Part shown: piece by piece, positions 18,440-26,513 of the stretch
Position numbering within the stretch: position 1 is the first letter of the stretch
How the letters are laid out: each line of letters starts with the position of its first letter
Assembly: GCF_900114845.1 (NCBI RefSeq)
Contig: NZ_FOUK01000002.1
Location: forward strand, 372,001 to 436,000
Length of the DNA stretch: 64,000 nucleotides
Source: Pimelobacter simplex
Lineage (GTDB): Bacteria > Actinomycetota > Actinomycetes > Propionibacteriales > Nocardioidaceae
Direction: 5' to 3'
The notes under the pieces: model-generated
Seen by the model: only the letters and a program-made list of their open reading frames with translations
Database searches by the model: none
Told to the model about the DNA's origin: nothing
Program-made: the position numbers and the translations under genes

Positions 18440-19575
18440 GCACATCCGCGGCCGCTGACGGCGTCCAGGAGCACGGCGGCGTCGACCCGGCGACCCCGGT
18501 CGACGCCGACTCCGACCCGACGCCGTACGGCACGCCCGGACGGCCCTTCGACCGGCGCTCGCCGTTCTTCTACGGCTTCGTCGGCGGTCTGGGCGCGCTG
18601 ACGGCGTTCCTGCTCTTCAAGTCGCTCACGGCCATCAGCTCGGTGCTGATGCTCGTCGTGGTCGCGTTCTTCCTCGCCGCGGGCCTCAACCCCGCGGTCG
18701 AGGCGCTGGAGCGGCGCGGCCTGCGCCGCTCCTTCGCGGTGACCGTGGTGCTCGTCATCGCCTTCGTCGCGCTCGGGCTCTTCCTGGTGGCGATCGTCCC
18801 GGTCATCACCGACCAGGTCACCGCGATCACCAAGAACGCCCCGGCCTGGCTCGACGAGCTGCAGCGCAACAAGCAGATCCAGGACCTCAACCGCGAGTAC
18901 GACGTCATCGACAAGGCCAAGGCCTACATCGAGGACGGCGACTTCCTCTCCGGGCTGTTCGGCGGCGTGCTCGGCGTCGGCCTCAAGGTCATCTCGGCGC
19001 TGTTCAACCTGTTCGTCATCATCGTCCTGACGCTCTACTTCCTGGCCTCCCTCAAGACGACGACCGGCGCGATCTACAAGCTCGCCCCGGCCTCGCGCCG
19101 CGAGCGGGTCTCGAAGCTCGGCGACAAGGTCATCGCCAACATCGGCGGCTACGTCTCCGGCGCCTTCATCGTCGCGCTCTGCGCGGGCCTGTCCTCGCTG
19201 GTGTTCCTGTGGTTCACCGACATCCGCGAGTACGCCGTCGCGCTGGCCTTCGTCGTCGCGCTCCTCGACGTGATCCCGATGATCGGCGCCACGATCGGCG
19301 CGGTGATCGTCTCGGCGATCGCGTTCGCGACCGACGTCAAGACCGGCATCGCCTGCGTGATCTTCTACGTCGTCTACCAGCAGATCGAGAACTACGTCAT
19401 CTACCCGCGGGTGATGAGCAAGTCCGTCGACCTGCCCGGCGCGGTCATCGTGATCGCGGCGCTCGTCGGCGCGGGCCTGCTCGGCGTCGTCGGCGCGCTG
19501 CTCGCGATCCCGGTCGCGGCGGCGGTGCTGCTGATCCTGCGCGAGGTCGTGGTCAAGCAGCAGGACCTGCGCTAG
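18436..19575 (+). CDS. AI-2E family (UPF0118) membrane permease
   Basis: A 379-residue integral membrane protein with a polar N-terminal tail of about 45 residues and 7-8 hydrophobic helices. Family signatures include LNPAVEALERRGLRRSFAV, the central GLFGGVLGVGLKVISALFNLF region, and near the C terminus DVIPMIGATIGAVIVS and YPRVMSKSVDLPGAVIVIAALVG split by a loop. Members are assigned as exporters or as Na+/H+ antiporters; the substrate is unknown. The TTG start overlaps the stop of the coiled-coil gene. Its TAG stop is contributed by the left terminal repeat of the MITE-like element at 19571. Confidence 0.88.
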   Translation: MSTSAAADGVQEHGGVDPATPVDADSDPTPYGTPGRPFDRRSPFFYGFVGGLGALTAFLLFKSLTAISSVLMLVVVAFFLAAGLNPAVEALERRGLRRSFAVTVVLVIAFVALGLFLVAIVPVITDQVTAITKNAPAWLDELQRNKQIQDLNREYDVIDKAKAYIEDGDFLSGLFGGVLGVGLKVISALFNLFVIIVLTLYFLASLKTTTGAIYKLAPASRRERVSKLGDKVIANIGGYVSGAFIVALCAGLSSLVFLWFTDIREYAVALAFVVALLDVIPMIGATIGAVIVSAIAFATDVKTGIACVIFYVVYQQIENYVIYPRVMSKSVDLPGAVIVIAALVGAGLLGVVGALLAIPVAAAVLLILREVVVKQQDLR

Positions 19576-19738
19576 GGCGCGTCTCCCACGTCCGCGCCGT
19601 CGCGAGCGGCGTTTGCGGCCGATCTGGCAAGGCGGAGCAGTGAAGGCGGGCCGGAGGCCCGTCGAGTCTGCGACAACGCTGCCAGTTCGAGTCGCAGACG
19701 CCGCGCAGCAGGCGGGGAGGTGGGAGACACGCCCTAGC
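19571..19738. mobile_element. 168-bp MITE-like palindromic element
   Basis: Terminal inverted repeats of 19 bases (19571-19589 and 19720-19738, GCTAGGGCGYGTCTCCCAC, one mismatch) enclose 130 bases with no open frame. Further inside, 19606-19629 pairs imperfectly with 19680-19704, and 19647-19661 is a perfect 6-bp hairpin, so the whole unit can fold into one long stem. It lies between two convergent genes, and the TAG in each terminal repeat is the stop codon of the gene entering it. No transposase and no obvious target duplication are visible. Confidence 0.7.
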
Positions 19739-19877
19739 CGAGCGGACCGACGAGGCTGCGCAGCGAGGCCTGCGCCAGCGGGCCCACCCACGGCTGCAGC
19801 ACCTCGTCGGTCAGCCGGCGCAGCGTGCCGTCACCGAGGTCGACGCTCTCGCAGCCCAGGTCGAGGACGACGGTCCG
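19734..19877 (-). pseudogene. Open 47-codon continuation beyond the amber stop of the lipoprotein gene
   Basis: Directly after the TAG at 19878-19880 the same minus-strand frame stays open for 47 codons (RTVVLDLGCESVDLGDG... ending SLVGPLG) to a TAG inside the MITE-like element. Third positions are almost all G or C, like genuine coding sequence. It looks like the original C terminus of the lipoprotein, cut off by a CAG-to-TAG type change, or a readthrough extension. The continuity of the frame is seen; the interpretation is inferred. Confidence 0.45.
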
Positions 19878-20624
19878 CTAGTCGTCGCGCAGCTCGACGA
19901 CGTCGGCCGGCCGGCGCACGTGCCCGCGTCCGTCGTCGTTGCGGCGCGGACCGGGACAGGTCCAGCCCGCCGGCACCTCCCCCGCCCGCTCCGCGGCGGC
20001 GACCGTCGCGGTCAGCGTGGCCGGGTCGACCCGCTCCGCGAACGCGAGCGAGAGCGCGTCGTCCGTGCCGCGCCCGTAGCCGCACACCTCGGTCTCCCCC
20101 GCGGTGACGCCGCCGGGCCGGCACCGCTCGGCCGGGCGCGCGGAGCCGAGGATCCGCGCGCGCAGGCCGGCGTCGGCGCTGCCCACCGTGAGCGTGGTGC
20201 CGTGGCGGGCGACCGTCTGCTGGACCAGCCCGCCGTCGTACCGGACGACTCCGACGGGGATCTCCGCGCCCAGCCAGACGTAGGGCGTGGTCGAGGTCAG
20301 CGCGCGCGAGTGCGGGATCCACGGGTAGCCCGCGCACACGTCGGAGAGCGTGACCGGACGCCCCACCCGGCCGGTCGCGGCGTCGTCCGGGCCCATGACC
20401 GGCGGCGGGCAGACCGTGCGCTCGCCGCCTCCGGACCGCACCGGCGCGCCGCCGTAGGTCCACTCGCCGGGGACGTCCACGCTCAGCCCGGCCCACGTCT
20501 CGGTGCGCCAGCCGTCGGTGGCGGGCGCGGCGAGGACCGGATCAGCGGGCCGCGCGGGCTCCTCGGCGGCGCACGCCGCCGTCACCGTCGCCGAGACCAG
20601 CAGCATCGCGAGCAACCACCTCAT
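19878..20624 (-). CDS. Probable exported (lipo)protein, perhaps prematurely terminated
   Basis: A 248-residue protein starting MRWLLAMLLVSATVTAACAAEE, a signal peptide with a weak lipobox (TAAC). The mature part has a motif GWRTETWAGLSVDVPGEWTYG seen in secreted proteins with a PsbP/LpqN-like fold, two VCAGYPW/VCGYGRG segments and no membrane helices. No named family is recognised. The ATG at 20624 lies within the 3' end of the EamA gene, an overlap of 83 bases on the same strand. The frame continues 47 codons past the TAG at 19878, so the true C terminus may be missing. Confidence 0.6.
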   Translation of the reverse strand: MRWLLAMLLVSATVTAACAAEEPARPADPVLAAPATDGWRTETWAGLSVDVPGEWTYGGAPVRSGGGERTVCPPPVMGPDDAATGRVGRPVTLSDVCAGYPWIPHSRALTSTTPYVWLGAEIPVGVVRYDGGLVQQTVARHGTTLTVGSADAGLRARILGSARPAERCRPGGVTAGETEVCGYGRGTDDALSLAFAERVDPATLTATVAAAERAGEVPAGWTCPGPRRNDDGRGHVRRPADVVELRDD

Positions 20625-21606
20625 GCTCCGACGACGCGACCGGGAGCGGATCGGTTCCCACCGCGATGCCGACCGCGCTGACGCCGCGCTCGCCCAGCTT
20701 GACCCCGACGACACCCGCCACGATCAGCGCGCCACCGGCGAGCTGGACCAGTCCGGGCAGCTGGTCGAGCAGCAGCCAGGCCCAGACCACGGCCAGCACG
20801 ACCTCGCTCAGCGCCACGAACGACGCGAGGCGCGAGCCGAGGCGCCGGCTGGCCTCGATGCCGGTGGTGTAGGCCACCGCGGCGGTGACCAGGCCGAGGA
20901 CGACGATCGGCACCCACGGCGCCGTCGTCAGGCCCGCGTAGGTGACGTGCGACGACGAGGTCGCCATGGGCATCAGCCCGACCAGGCCGAGCAGCCCCAG
21001 CATCACGCCGCCGACGACGAGGCCGCCGGTGGCGAGCGCGAGCGGCGGCAGCCCGTGCCGGTCGTCGGCCGAGATGACGAAGTAGGTCGCCGCGCCGACC
21101 ATCGCCGCGAGCGCCCACGCCGCTCCCCGCAGGTCGAAGTCCGCGCCGGAGAACAGGTCGAGCACGAGCACCAGGCCCAGGGCCGCGACCACGGCGCCGA
21201 CGACGGTCAGCCGTCCCGGGCGCTGGCCGTGCGCCAGCCACATCCACAGCACGACCGCGGCCGGCGCGGTGTACTCGATGAGCAGCGCCGGGCCGACCTC
21301 GAGGGTGCGGACCGCCGAGAAGTAGCAGTACTGCGCGCCGGCGACCGCCAGGCCGCCGTACAGCAGGACCGTGGGGGCGCTGCGGCGCAGGAGGTGCCAG
21401 CGGCCGCGCAGGGCGGCGATGCCGAACGGGAGGACGGCGAGCGCGCCGATGACGATCCGGAGCAGGACCACGCTGCCGGCGGTCCAGCCGTCGTCGAGCA
21501 GCGGGCGGGCCAGCGCGCCGGAGAGGCCGAAGGACGCCGCGGACGCGAGCGCGAACCCGATGCCCACACCGACACGGGGCCCACTGTCACGAGTCAACGT
21601 CCTCAT
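20542..21606 (-). CDS. EamA/RhtA-type DMT transporter
   Basis: A 354-residue drug/metabolite transporter with about 10 membrane helices from residue 14 to about 300, in two EamA halves; typical segments are GLSGALARPLLDDGWT, IEYTAPAAVVLWMWL and the second-half FVALSEVVLAVVWAWLLLDQLP. It probably exports an amino acid or related small molecule. About 45 polar residues trail the last helix and overlap the next gene. The start ATG 21606 sits just downstream of a good -10, so the mRNA is probably leaderless. It is divergent from a CGNR zinc-finger gene with 39 bases between the start codons. Confidence 0.85.
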   Translation of the reverse strand: MRTLTRDSGPRVGVGIGFALASAASFGLSGALARPLLDDGWTAGSVVLLRIVIGALAVLPFGIAALRGRWHLLRRSAPTVLLYGGLAVAGAQYCYFSAVRTLEVGPALLIEYTAPAAVVLWMWLAHGQRPGRLTVVGAVVAALGLVLVLDLFSGADFDLRGAAWALAAMVGAATYFVISADDRHGLPPLALATGGLVVGGVMLGLLGLVGLMPMATSSSHVTYAGLTTAPWVPIVVLGLVTAAVAYTTGIEASRRLGSRLASFVALSEVVLAVVWAWLLLDQLPGLVQLAGGALIVAGVVGVKLGERGVSAVGIAVGTDPLPVASSEHEVVARDAAGLGDGDGGVRRRGARAAR

Positions 21607-21611
21607 GACCA

Positions 21612-21644
21612 ATGACAGTAGGTCCGGATCGGGTAACCTGTCAA
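21612..21644. promoter_or_regulatory. Overlapping divergent promoters, both apparently leaderless
   Basis: Minus strand: -35 TTGACA (21639-21644), 18-base spacer, -10 TACTGT (21615-21620), 8 bases before the EamA ATG. Plus strand: -35 ATGACA (21612-21617), 16-base spacer, -10 TAACCT (21634-21639), 6 bases before the CGNR GTG. Each -35 overlaps the other's -10, and TGACAG/CTGTCA forms an inverted repeat across the region, so the two genes probably compete for polymerase or share a regulator. Confidence 0.6.
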
Positions 21645-21645
21645 A

Positions 21646-22185
21646 GTGGTTTTCGCCCATGACACCTCGCTCGCCCTCCAGGCGGCGGTCGCGCTCACCA
21701 ACTCCGCCCTCGAGCCGGTCACGCTGACCACGCCCGACGAGCTCGAGGCCTTCTTCGCCGAGCACGGCTACACCGGGCGCCACGACGGCGACCAGGCCGA
21801 GGTCGACGCCGTGCGCGCGATCGTCCCCCGGCTGCGCGCCCTGCTCACGGCCGGCCGCGACCAGGCCGTCGACATCGTCAACGCGATGCTGCGCGAGGCC
21901 TCCGCGCTCCCCCAGCTGCGCCGCCACGACGGCTACGACTGGCACCTGCACGCCGTCGACCCCGAGCGCCCGCTGGCCGAGCGGATCACCGTCGAGACCG
22001 CGATGGCGATGATCGACGTGATCCGCGCCGACGAGATGTCCCGGCTCGCGGTCTGCGCCGACGACGGCTGCGAGGGCGTCGTCCTCGACCTCTCGCGCAA
22101 CCGCTCCAAGCGGTTCTGCTCGGTGGCCTGCGGCAACCGCAACGCCGTCGCCGCCTACCGCGCCCGCCAGGCCAACGACGGGTGA
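21646..22185 (+). CDS. CGNR zinc-finger (ABATE domain) regulatory protein
   Basis: A 179-residue protein with the N-terminal ABATE/DUF1470 domain (VFAHDTSLALQAAVALTN...) and the C-terminal CGNR zinc finger: Cys residues in CADDGCEG and FCSVACGNRNAVAAYRAR. The family is thought to bind DNA as stress- or metabolite-responsive regulators. The GTG start lies 6 bases after a -10 element, implying a leaderless mRNA. Being divergent from EamA with overlapping promoters, it may control that transporter. Confidence 0.87.
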   Translation: MVFAHDTSLALQAAVALTNSALEPVTLTTPDELEAFFAEHGYTGRHDGDQAEVDAVRAIVPRLRALLTAGRDQAVDIVNAMLREASALPQLRRHDGYDWHLHAVDPERPLAERITVETAMAMIDVIRADEMSRLAVCADDGCEGVVLDLSRNRSKRFCSVACGNRNAVAAYRARQANDG

Positions 22186-22249
22186 GCACCGCATGACCAG
22201 TCCGTCGCGGGCTAGCGGCGCGACCCCGTCGCGGGTGAGGATCGCCGGC

Positions 22250-23413
22250 ATGACACGCATGCTCGGGCTGCGACGTCGCGCACTGCACGCCGTCCTCCTC
22301 TCCCTCCTGGCCACCTCCCTCCTCCTCGTCGGTCCGCGCCCCGATCCCGCGGCGGCCGCGACGCCGCTCGCGGTCGCCCAGGCGATCGCCACCCAGAACG
22401 GCTCCGGCGCCACCGTGCGCGGGTACGTCGTGGGCCAGCCGACCGCGAGCTCCACCGTCGTGCGCAGCGGCTTCCCCAGCGACTACGCGCTCGCGCTCGC
22501 CGACTCCCCCGGGACCACCGCGACCGGCTCGATGATCTACGTGCAGATCCCGTCGGCGTTCCGCTCGTCGTACGGGCTCAAGACCAATCCCGGCCTGCTC
22601 GGCAGGCAGATCGACGTGACGGGCACCCTGGCGGCGTACTTCTCGCACCCGGGGCTGACCGGAGGCACCGCCTTCGCGCTCGTCGGCGGCGGCGGGGGCA
22701 CCGACCCCGGCACGCCGACCGATCCGGGCGTCCCGGCCGGCTACTACGACGCCGCGGCCGGCAAGACCGGCGCCGCGCTGGCCACCGCGCTGCACGGGAT
22801 CATCGACGGCAACCGGACGCTCACCTACGCCCAGGTCTGGGACGCGCTCGAGGTCACCGACCAGGACCCGGCCAACAGCAGCAACGTCATCGAGTTCTAC
22901 TCCGGCCGCTCGGTGCCGAAGTCCAGCAACGGCGGCAGCACCGGCAACTGGAACCGCGAGCACACCTGGCCGCAGAGCCACGGCGGCTTCGGGACGGCGG
23001 CCGGCCCGGGCACCGACCTGCACCACCTGCGCCCCGAGGACGTCACCGTCAACTCCACCCGCGGCAACAAGGACTTCGACAACGGCGGCTCCGCGGTCGC
23101 CCAGTGCCCCGACTGCTTCACCGACGCCGACTCGTTCGAGCCGCGCGACTCCGTCAAGGGCGACGTCGCGCGCGGGCTGATGTACATGGCGGTGCGCTAC
23201 GAGGGCGGCGACGGCTTCGCCGACCTCGAGCTCAACGACAGCACCAACGGCACGACGCCGTACCTCGGGAAGATCTCGGTGCTCCTCGCCTGGAGCGCCG
23301 CGGACCCGCCGACGGCGGCCGAGCGGGCGCGCAACGACCTCGTCTACACCCGGTACCAGGGCAACCGGAACCCGTTCGTCGACCACCCCGAGTACGCCGA
23401 CGCGATCTGGTGA
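22250..23413 (+). CDS. Secreted endonuclease I-type nuclease with N-terminal OB-like domain
   Basis: A 387-residue exported nuclease. The signal peptide covers residues about 1-40 (LRRRALHAVLLSLLATSLLLV, ending near AAAA-TPL). An OB-fold-like domain follows (about 40-145, AVAQAIATQNGSGATVRGYVVG). After a Gly/Pro linker comes the EndA/NucM endonuclease I domain (about 165-387) with NREHTWPQSHGG, DLHHLRPED and NSTRGNKDF, which hold the catalytic His and metal ligands. It would degrade extracellular DNA. ATG 22250 was preferred to an upstream start at 22193 because it places the signal peptide at the N terminus. Confidence 0.88.
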   Translation: MTRMLGLRRRALHAVLLSLLATSLLLVGPRPDPAAAATPLAVAQAIATQNGSGATVRGYVVGQPTASSTVVRSGFPSDYALALADSPGTTATGSMIYVQIPSAFRSSYGLKTNPGLLGRQIDVTGTLAAYFSHPGLTGGTAFALVGGGGGTDPGTPTDPGVPAGYYDAAAGKTGAALATALHGIIDGNRTLTYAQVWDALEVTDQDPANSSNVIEFYSGRSVPKSSNGGSTGNWNREHTWPQSHGGFGTAAGPGTDLHHLRPEDVTVNSTRGNKDFDNGGSAVAQCPDCFTDADSFEPRDSVKGDVARGLMYMAVRYEGGDGFADLELNDSTNGTTPYLGKISVLLAWSAADPPTAAERARNDLVYTRYQGNRNPFVDHPEYADAIW

Positions 23414-23429
23414 CCGCCGGGGCGGTCAG

Positions 23430-24218
23430 TCAGTCCCCCAGGAACCTCTTGAGCACCTCGAGGAAGAGCTCGGGGCGCTCGGAGTGCAGCCAGTGCCCGG
23501 TGTCCTTGAGCGTCACCTTGCGGTTGCGCGGGAACCAGCGGTCCATCGCCGCGTCGTACGCCGGGCGCACGTAGTCGGAGCGCCCGCCGGCGAGCCACAG
23601 CACCGGCCCGTCGTACGGCGCGACGGCGGCGAGCTCGTCGGCGGGCCACGAGCTGATCACCGGCAGGTCGCGGTCGAGGACCTCGAGGTTGACCTGCCAG
23701 CTCCACCCCGCCGGCGCGGCGGCGTCCCGGCGCAGGTTCTGGAGCAGGAACGAGCGCACCACCGGGTCCGGGACGGCGGGCTCGAGCAGCCGCTCGGCGT
23801 CCGCCCGGCGCTCCACCTGGGTCAGGTCGAGGTCGCGCATCGCCTCGATGTAGCCGGGGAACTCGCGGCTCGCCTCGTAGTCGACCGGCGAGATGTCCGC
23901 GACCACCAGCCGCGCGACCCGCTCGGGGTGCAGCAGCGCCAGCACCATGGCGACCTTGCCGCCCAGCGAGTGACCGACGAGGGTCACCGGCTCGTCGTCC
24001 GGCAGGGTGGCGACGACCTGCGCGGCGACCTCGGCGAAGTCGAAGCGCTCGGGCCACGGCGAGCGGCCGTGGTGGGGCAGGTCGACCAGCAGCACCCGGT
24101 GCCGCTCGGCGAGCTGCTTGGCGATGCCGGTCCAGTTCTTGCCCTGGCCGAAGAGACCGTGGAGAAAGACCACACGGCTCCCGGTGGTCCCGAGAGCCGT
24201 GTGGTGAAGCGTGGTCAC
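23430..24218 (-). CDS. Alpha/beta hydrolase (YbfF-like esterase)
   Basis: A 262-residue alpha/beta hydrolase with the oxyanion region VVFLHGLFGQGKNW, the nucleophile elbow GHSLGGK, an acid residue in the WLAGGRSDYV loop, and the catalytic His in DTGHWLHSERPE. The pattern FGQGKNW and DLPHHGRSPW matches the YbfF/ABHD11 group of short-chain acyl esterases. The substrate is not known. It lies 9 bases after the hydroxyacyl-CoA dehydrogenase gene and is probably co-transcribed with it. Confidence 0.87.
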   Translation of the reverse strand: MTTLHHTALGTTGSRVVFLHGLFGQGKNWTGIAKQLAERHRVLLVDLPHHGRSPWPERFDFAEVAAQVVATLPDDEPVTLVGHSLGGKVAMVLALLHPERVARLVVADISPVDYEASREFPGYIEAMRDLDLTQVERRADAERLLEPAVPDPVVRSFLLQNLRRDAAAPAGWSWQVNLEVLDRDLPVISSWPADELAAVAPYDGPVLWLAGGRSDYVRPAYDAAMDRWFPRNRKVTLKDTGHWLHSERPELFLEVLKRFLGD

Positions 24219-24227
24219 GCCAGAAGG

Positions 24228-25400
24228 CTACTTGGCGTAGTCGTGGAAACCTCGGCCGGTCTTGCGGCCGAGCTCGCCCGCCTCGACCTTGGCGACCAGC
24301 GTGGCGGCCGGCGCGAAGCCCGGCTCGCCGAACTCGGCGTGCAGCTCCTTCTGGATGGCGAGCGAGACGTCGTTGCCGACGACGTCGAGCAGCTCGAACG
24401 GGCCCATCGGGAAGCCGGCGGTCTCCTTGATGGCGGCGTCGATCGTCGTCATCTCGACACCGGACTCGAGCAGCGTGACCGCGTCGTTGAGGTAGGGGAA
24501 GAGCAGCAGGTTGACGATGAAGCCCGCGCGGTCGCCGGCCGAGACGCCGACCTTGGCGACGTTGGCGGTGAGCGCGCGGACGGTCTCGTCGACGTCGGCG
24601 GCGGTGTCGGGCGTGGTGATGATCTCGACGAGCTTCATGACCGGAGCCGGGTTGAAGAAGTGCATGCCGATGACGTCCTGCGGCCGGCTGGTGGCCTCAC
24701 CGAGCTTGGTGATCGGCAGGGACGACGTCGTGGTCGCCAGGATCGCGCCCGGCTTGACGATCTTGTCGAGGTCGCGGAACAGCTCGAGCTTGATGTCGAG
24801 GTCCTCGGCGATCGCCTCGACGACGATGTCGACGCCCCCGAGCGCCTCGCGCTCGGTGGAGCCGGTGAGCCGGCCGAGCAGCGCGTCCTTGTCGCCCTCG
24901 GTCCCCTTGCCCTTGGCGATGGCGCGGTCGAGGTTCTTGGTGATGTAGCCGAGGACGCCCTCGAGCTTGTCCTGGCTGCGGCCGACGTAGATGATGTCGT
25001 ACCCGGCCTGGGCGAAGACCTGGACGATGCCCGAGGCCATCGTGCCGGTGCCGACCACGCCGACGGTCTTGATGTCGTGCTTGAACTCCGGCGCCGCGCC
25101 CCCACCAGCGGCCGCGGCCTCGTCGGCGAACGTGCGTCCCTCGGCGACGAGCTTGTCGAGCAGCCCGGCCGGCTCGTGCAGGTGGTCGCCGGTCTCGGCG
25201 TACCGCGCGGCGAGCAGGTCACGGACCTGGGCGGCGCCGATCTCGTCGACGACGGTCAGCGGACCCTTCGGGTAGCCGCACCCGAAGCGCATGGCAGCGT
25301 CGATGTCGGCGACGGACGCGTACCCCGACTCGTAGGTGCGCACCGCGTGGTTGAGGTACGGCAGCACCAGCGTGTTGAAGATCTGCTCGCTCGAAGTCAT
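24228..25400 (-). CDS. 3-hydroxyacyl-CoA (3-hydroxybutyryl-CoA) dehydrogenase with duplicated helical domain
   Basis: A 390-residue enzyme oxidising 3-hydroxyacyl-CoA to 3-ketoacyl-CoA with NAD(P). The Rossmann motif TVGVVGTGTMASGI is at 112-124, catalytic His247 is in GMHFFNPAPVMKLVE, and the C-terminal helical domain has AGFIVNLLLFPYLNDA and GFPMGPFELLD. Unusually, residues 1-75 form an additional copy of the C-terminal domain (LVLPYLNHAV and GYPKGPLTVVDEIG), ahead of the NAD domain. A copy of the ccr-type palindrome lies 35 bases upstream. It probably reduces acetoacetyl-CoA for the ethylmalonyl-CoA route or acts in beta-oxidation. Confidence 0.93.
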   Translation of the reverse strand: MTSSEQIFNTLVLPYLNHAVRTYESGYASVADIDAAMRFGCGYPKGPLTVVDEIGAAQVRDLLAARYAETGDHLHEPAGLLDKLVAEGRTFADEAAAAGGGAAPEFKHDIKTVGVVGTGTMASGIVQVFAQAGYDIIYVGRSQDKLEGVLGYITKNLDRAIAKGKGTEGDKDALLGRLTGSTEREALGGVDIVVEAIAEDLDIKLELFRDLDKIVKPGAILATTTSSLPITKLGEATSRPQDVIGMHFFNPAPVMKLVEIITTPDTAADVDETVRALTANVAKVGVSAGDRAGFIVNLLLFPYLNDAVTLLESGVEMTTIDAAIKETAGFPMGPFELLDVVGNDVSLAIQKELHAEFGEPGFAPAATLVAKVEAGELGRKTGRGFHDYAK

Positions 25401-25434
25401 GGGCCGGATTCTGACACCCGCAGAGGGCCTTGAC

Positions 25435-25449
25435 TACCCGTCGGTAACC
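25435..25449. promoter_or_regulatory. Candidate acyl-CoA regulator operator upstream of hydroxyacyl-CoA dehydrogenase
   Basis: TACCCGTCGGTAACC on the plus strand, that is GGTTACCGACGGGTA read toward the gene, identical over 15 bases to the site upstream of ccr at 15560. It sits 35-49 bases before the start codon, where it would cover the -35 region of a promoter whose -10 is CAGAAT (25408-25413). Confidence 0.65.
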
Positions 25450-25482
25450 ACCGATCCGCGATCGAGACCGACGTCACAGAAC

Positions 25483-25785
25483 TCAGTCCCGCGGCTGCGG
25501 TACGGCGACCCGCACCACCTTCGACCGCGACCGCTGGCCACGGACCAGCGTCACCGCCGAGCGCGGGACGCCGAGCTCCTTCGCGAGCCAGCGGACCAGC
25601 TCGTCGTTCGCCCGCCCGTCCACCGGCGGCGACGCGAGCCGCACCTTGAGCTCGTCCCCCGCAGGCCCGGCCGGGCCCGCCGTACCGGTGCGGGACGCCC
25701 CTGGCTGGACGCGGACCGCGAGCAGCCAGGTCGTCGTACTGCCGGGCTCGGGGCGCCACCAGGGAAGGCCGGGCTCGATCTCCAC
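25483..25785 (-). CDS. DUF167 (YggU) family protein
   Basis: A 100-residue protein of the small DUF167 family. Signatures are [12 protein letters not shown] at residues about 21-32, [27 protein letters not shown] in the centre, and [15 protein letters not shown] near the end. A Gly/Pro/Ala-rich insert ([10 protein letters not shown]) breaks the strand after the first motif and seems specific to this copy. Function is unknown in the family. It is divergent from nucS with 25 bases between starts. Confidence 0.85.
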   Translation of the reverse strand: MEIEPGLPWWRPEPGSTTTWLLAVRVQPGASRTGTAGPAGPAGDELKVRLASPPVDGRANDELVRWLAKELGVPRSAVTLVRGQRSRSKVVRVAVPQPRD

Positions 25786-25810
25786 GGCCCTGAGGGTATG
25801 TTGCTGGCTC

Positions 25811-26509
25811 GTGAGACTCGTCGTGGCGCGTTGCCAGGTGGACTATGCAGGCCGACTGACCGCCCACCTCCCCATGGCCACCCGGGTGCTCATGATCAAG
25901 GCCGACGGCTCGGTCCTCGTCCACTCCGACGGCGGCTCGTACAAGCCCCTCAACTGGATGTCGCCCCCCTGCACCGTCCGCGAGGGCAGCACCGACGAGG
26001 GCCACGTCGAGTGGACCGTCACCGCCAAGGCCCCCAAGGGCGCCACCCCCGACACCCTGCGGATCCTCATCGAGGAGATCCACCACGACTCCCAGCACGA
26101 CCTCGGCATCGACCCGGGCCTGCAGAAGGACGGCGTCGAGAAGCACCTCCAGGAGCTCCTCGCCGAGCACCCCGCCACCCTCTCCGCCGGCCTCGTTCTC
26201 GTCCGCCGCGAGTTCCCCACCGCCATCGGCCCGGTCGACCTGATGTGCCGCGACGAGTCGGGGCTCAGCGTCGCGGTCGAGATCAAGCGGCGGGGCGAGA
26301 TCGACGGCGTCCTCCAGCTGGAGCGCTACCTCGAGCTGCTGAACCGCGACCCCCTGCTGACGGGCAAGGGGCCGGTGCGTGGGATCTTCGCGGCGCAGGA
26401 GATCAAGCCGCAGGCGCGCGTGCTGGCGACCGACAAGGGCATCGCGTGCGCGCTGGTGGACTACGACGCACTGCGCGGTCTGGACGACCCCACCGAGCGA
26501 CTGTTCTGA
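25811..26509 (+). CDS. nucS: Mismatch-specific endonuclease NucS/EndoMS
   Basis: A 232-residue PD-(D/E)XK nuclease that cuts both strands at mispaired bases, often with the beta clamp, and provides non-canonical mismatch repair in actinobacteria that lack MutS/MutL. The N-terminal dimerisation domain ([16 protein letters not shown]) leads to a nuclease domain with Asp143 (GPVDLMCRD), Glu157 and Lys159 (VAVEIKRRG) as catalytic residues and Gln169/Tyr173 in QLERYLELL. The GTG at 25811 matches the usual start. Length is standard. No mutS or mutL is in this window. Confidence 0.96.
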   Translation: MRLVVARCQVDYAGRLTAHLPMATRVLMIKADGSVLVHSDGGSYKPLNWMSPPCTVREGSTDEGHVEWTVTAKAPKGATPDTLRILIEEIHHDSQHDLGIDPGLQKDGVEKHLQELLAEHPATLSAGLVLVRREFPTAIGPVDLMCRDESGLSVAVEIKRRGEIDGVLQLERYLELLNRDPLLTGKGPVRGIFAAQEIKPQARVLATDKGIACALVDYDALRGLDDPTERLF

Positions 26510-26513
26510 CCTA

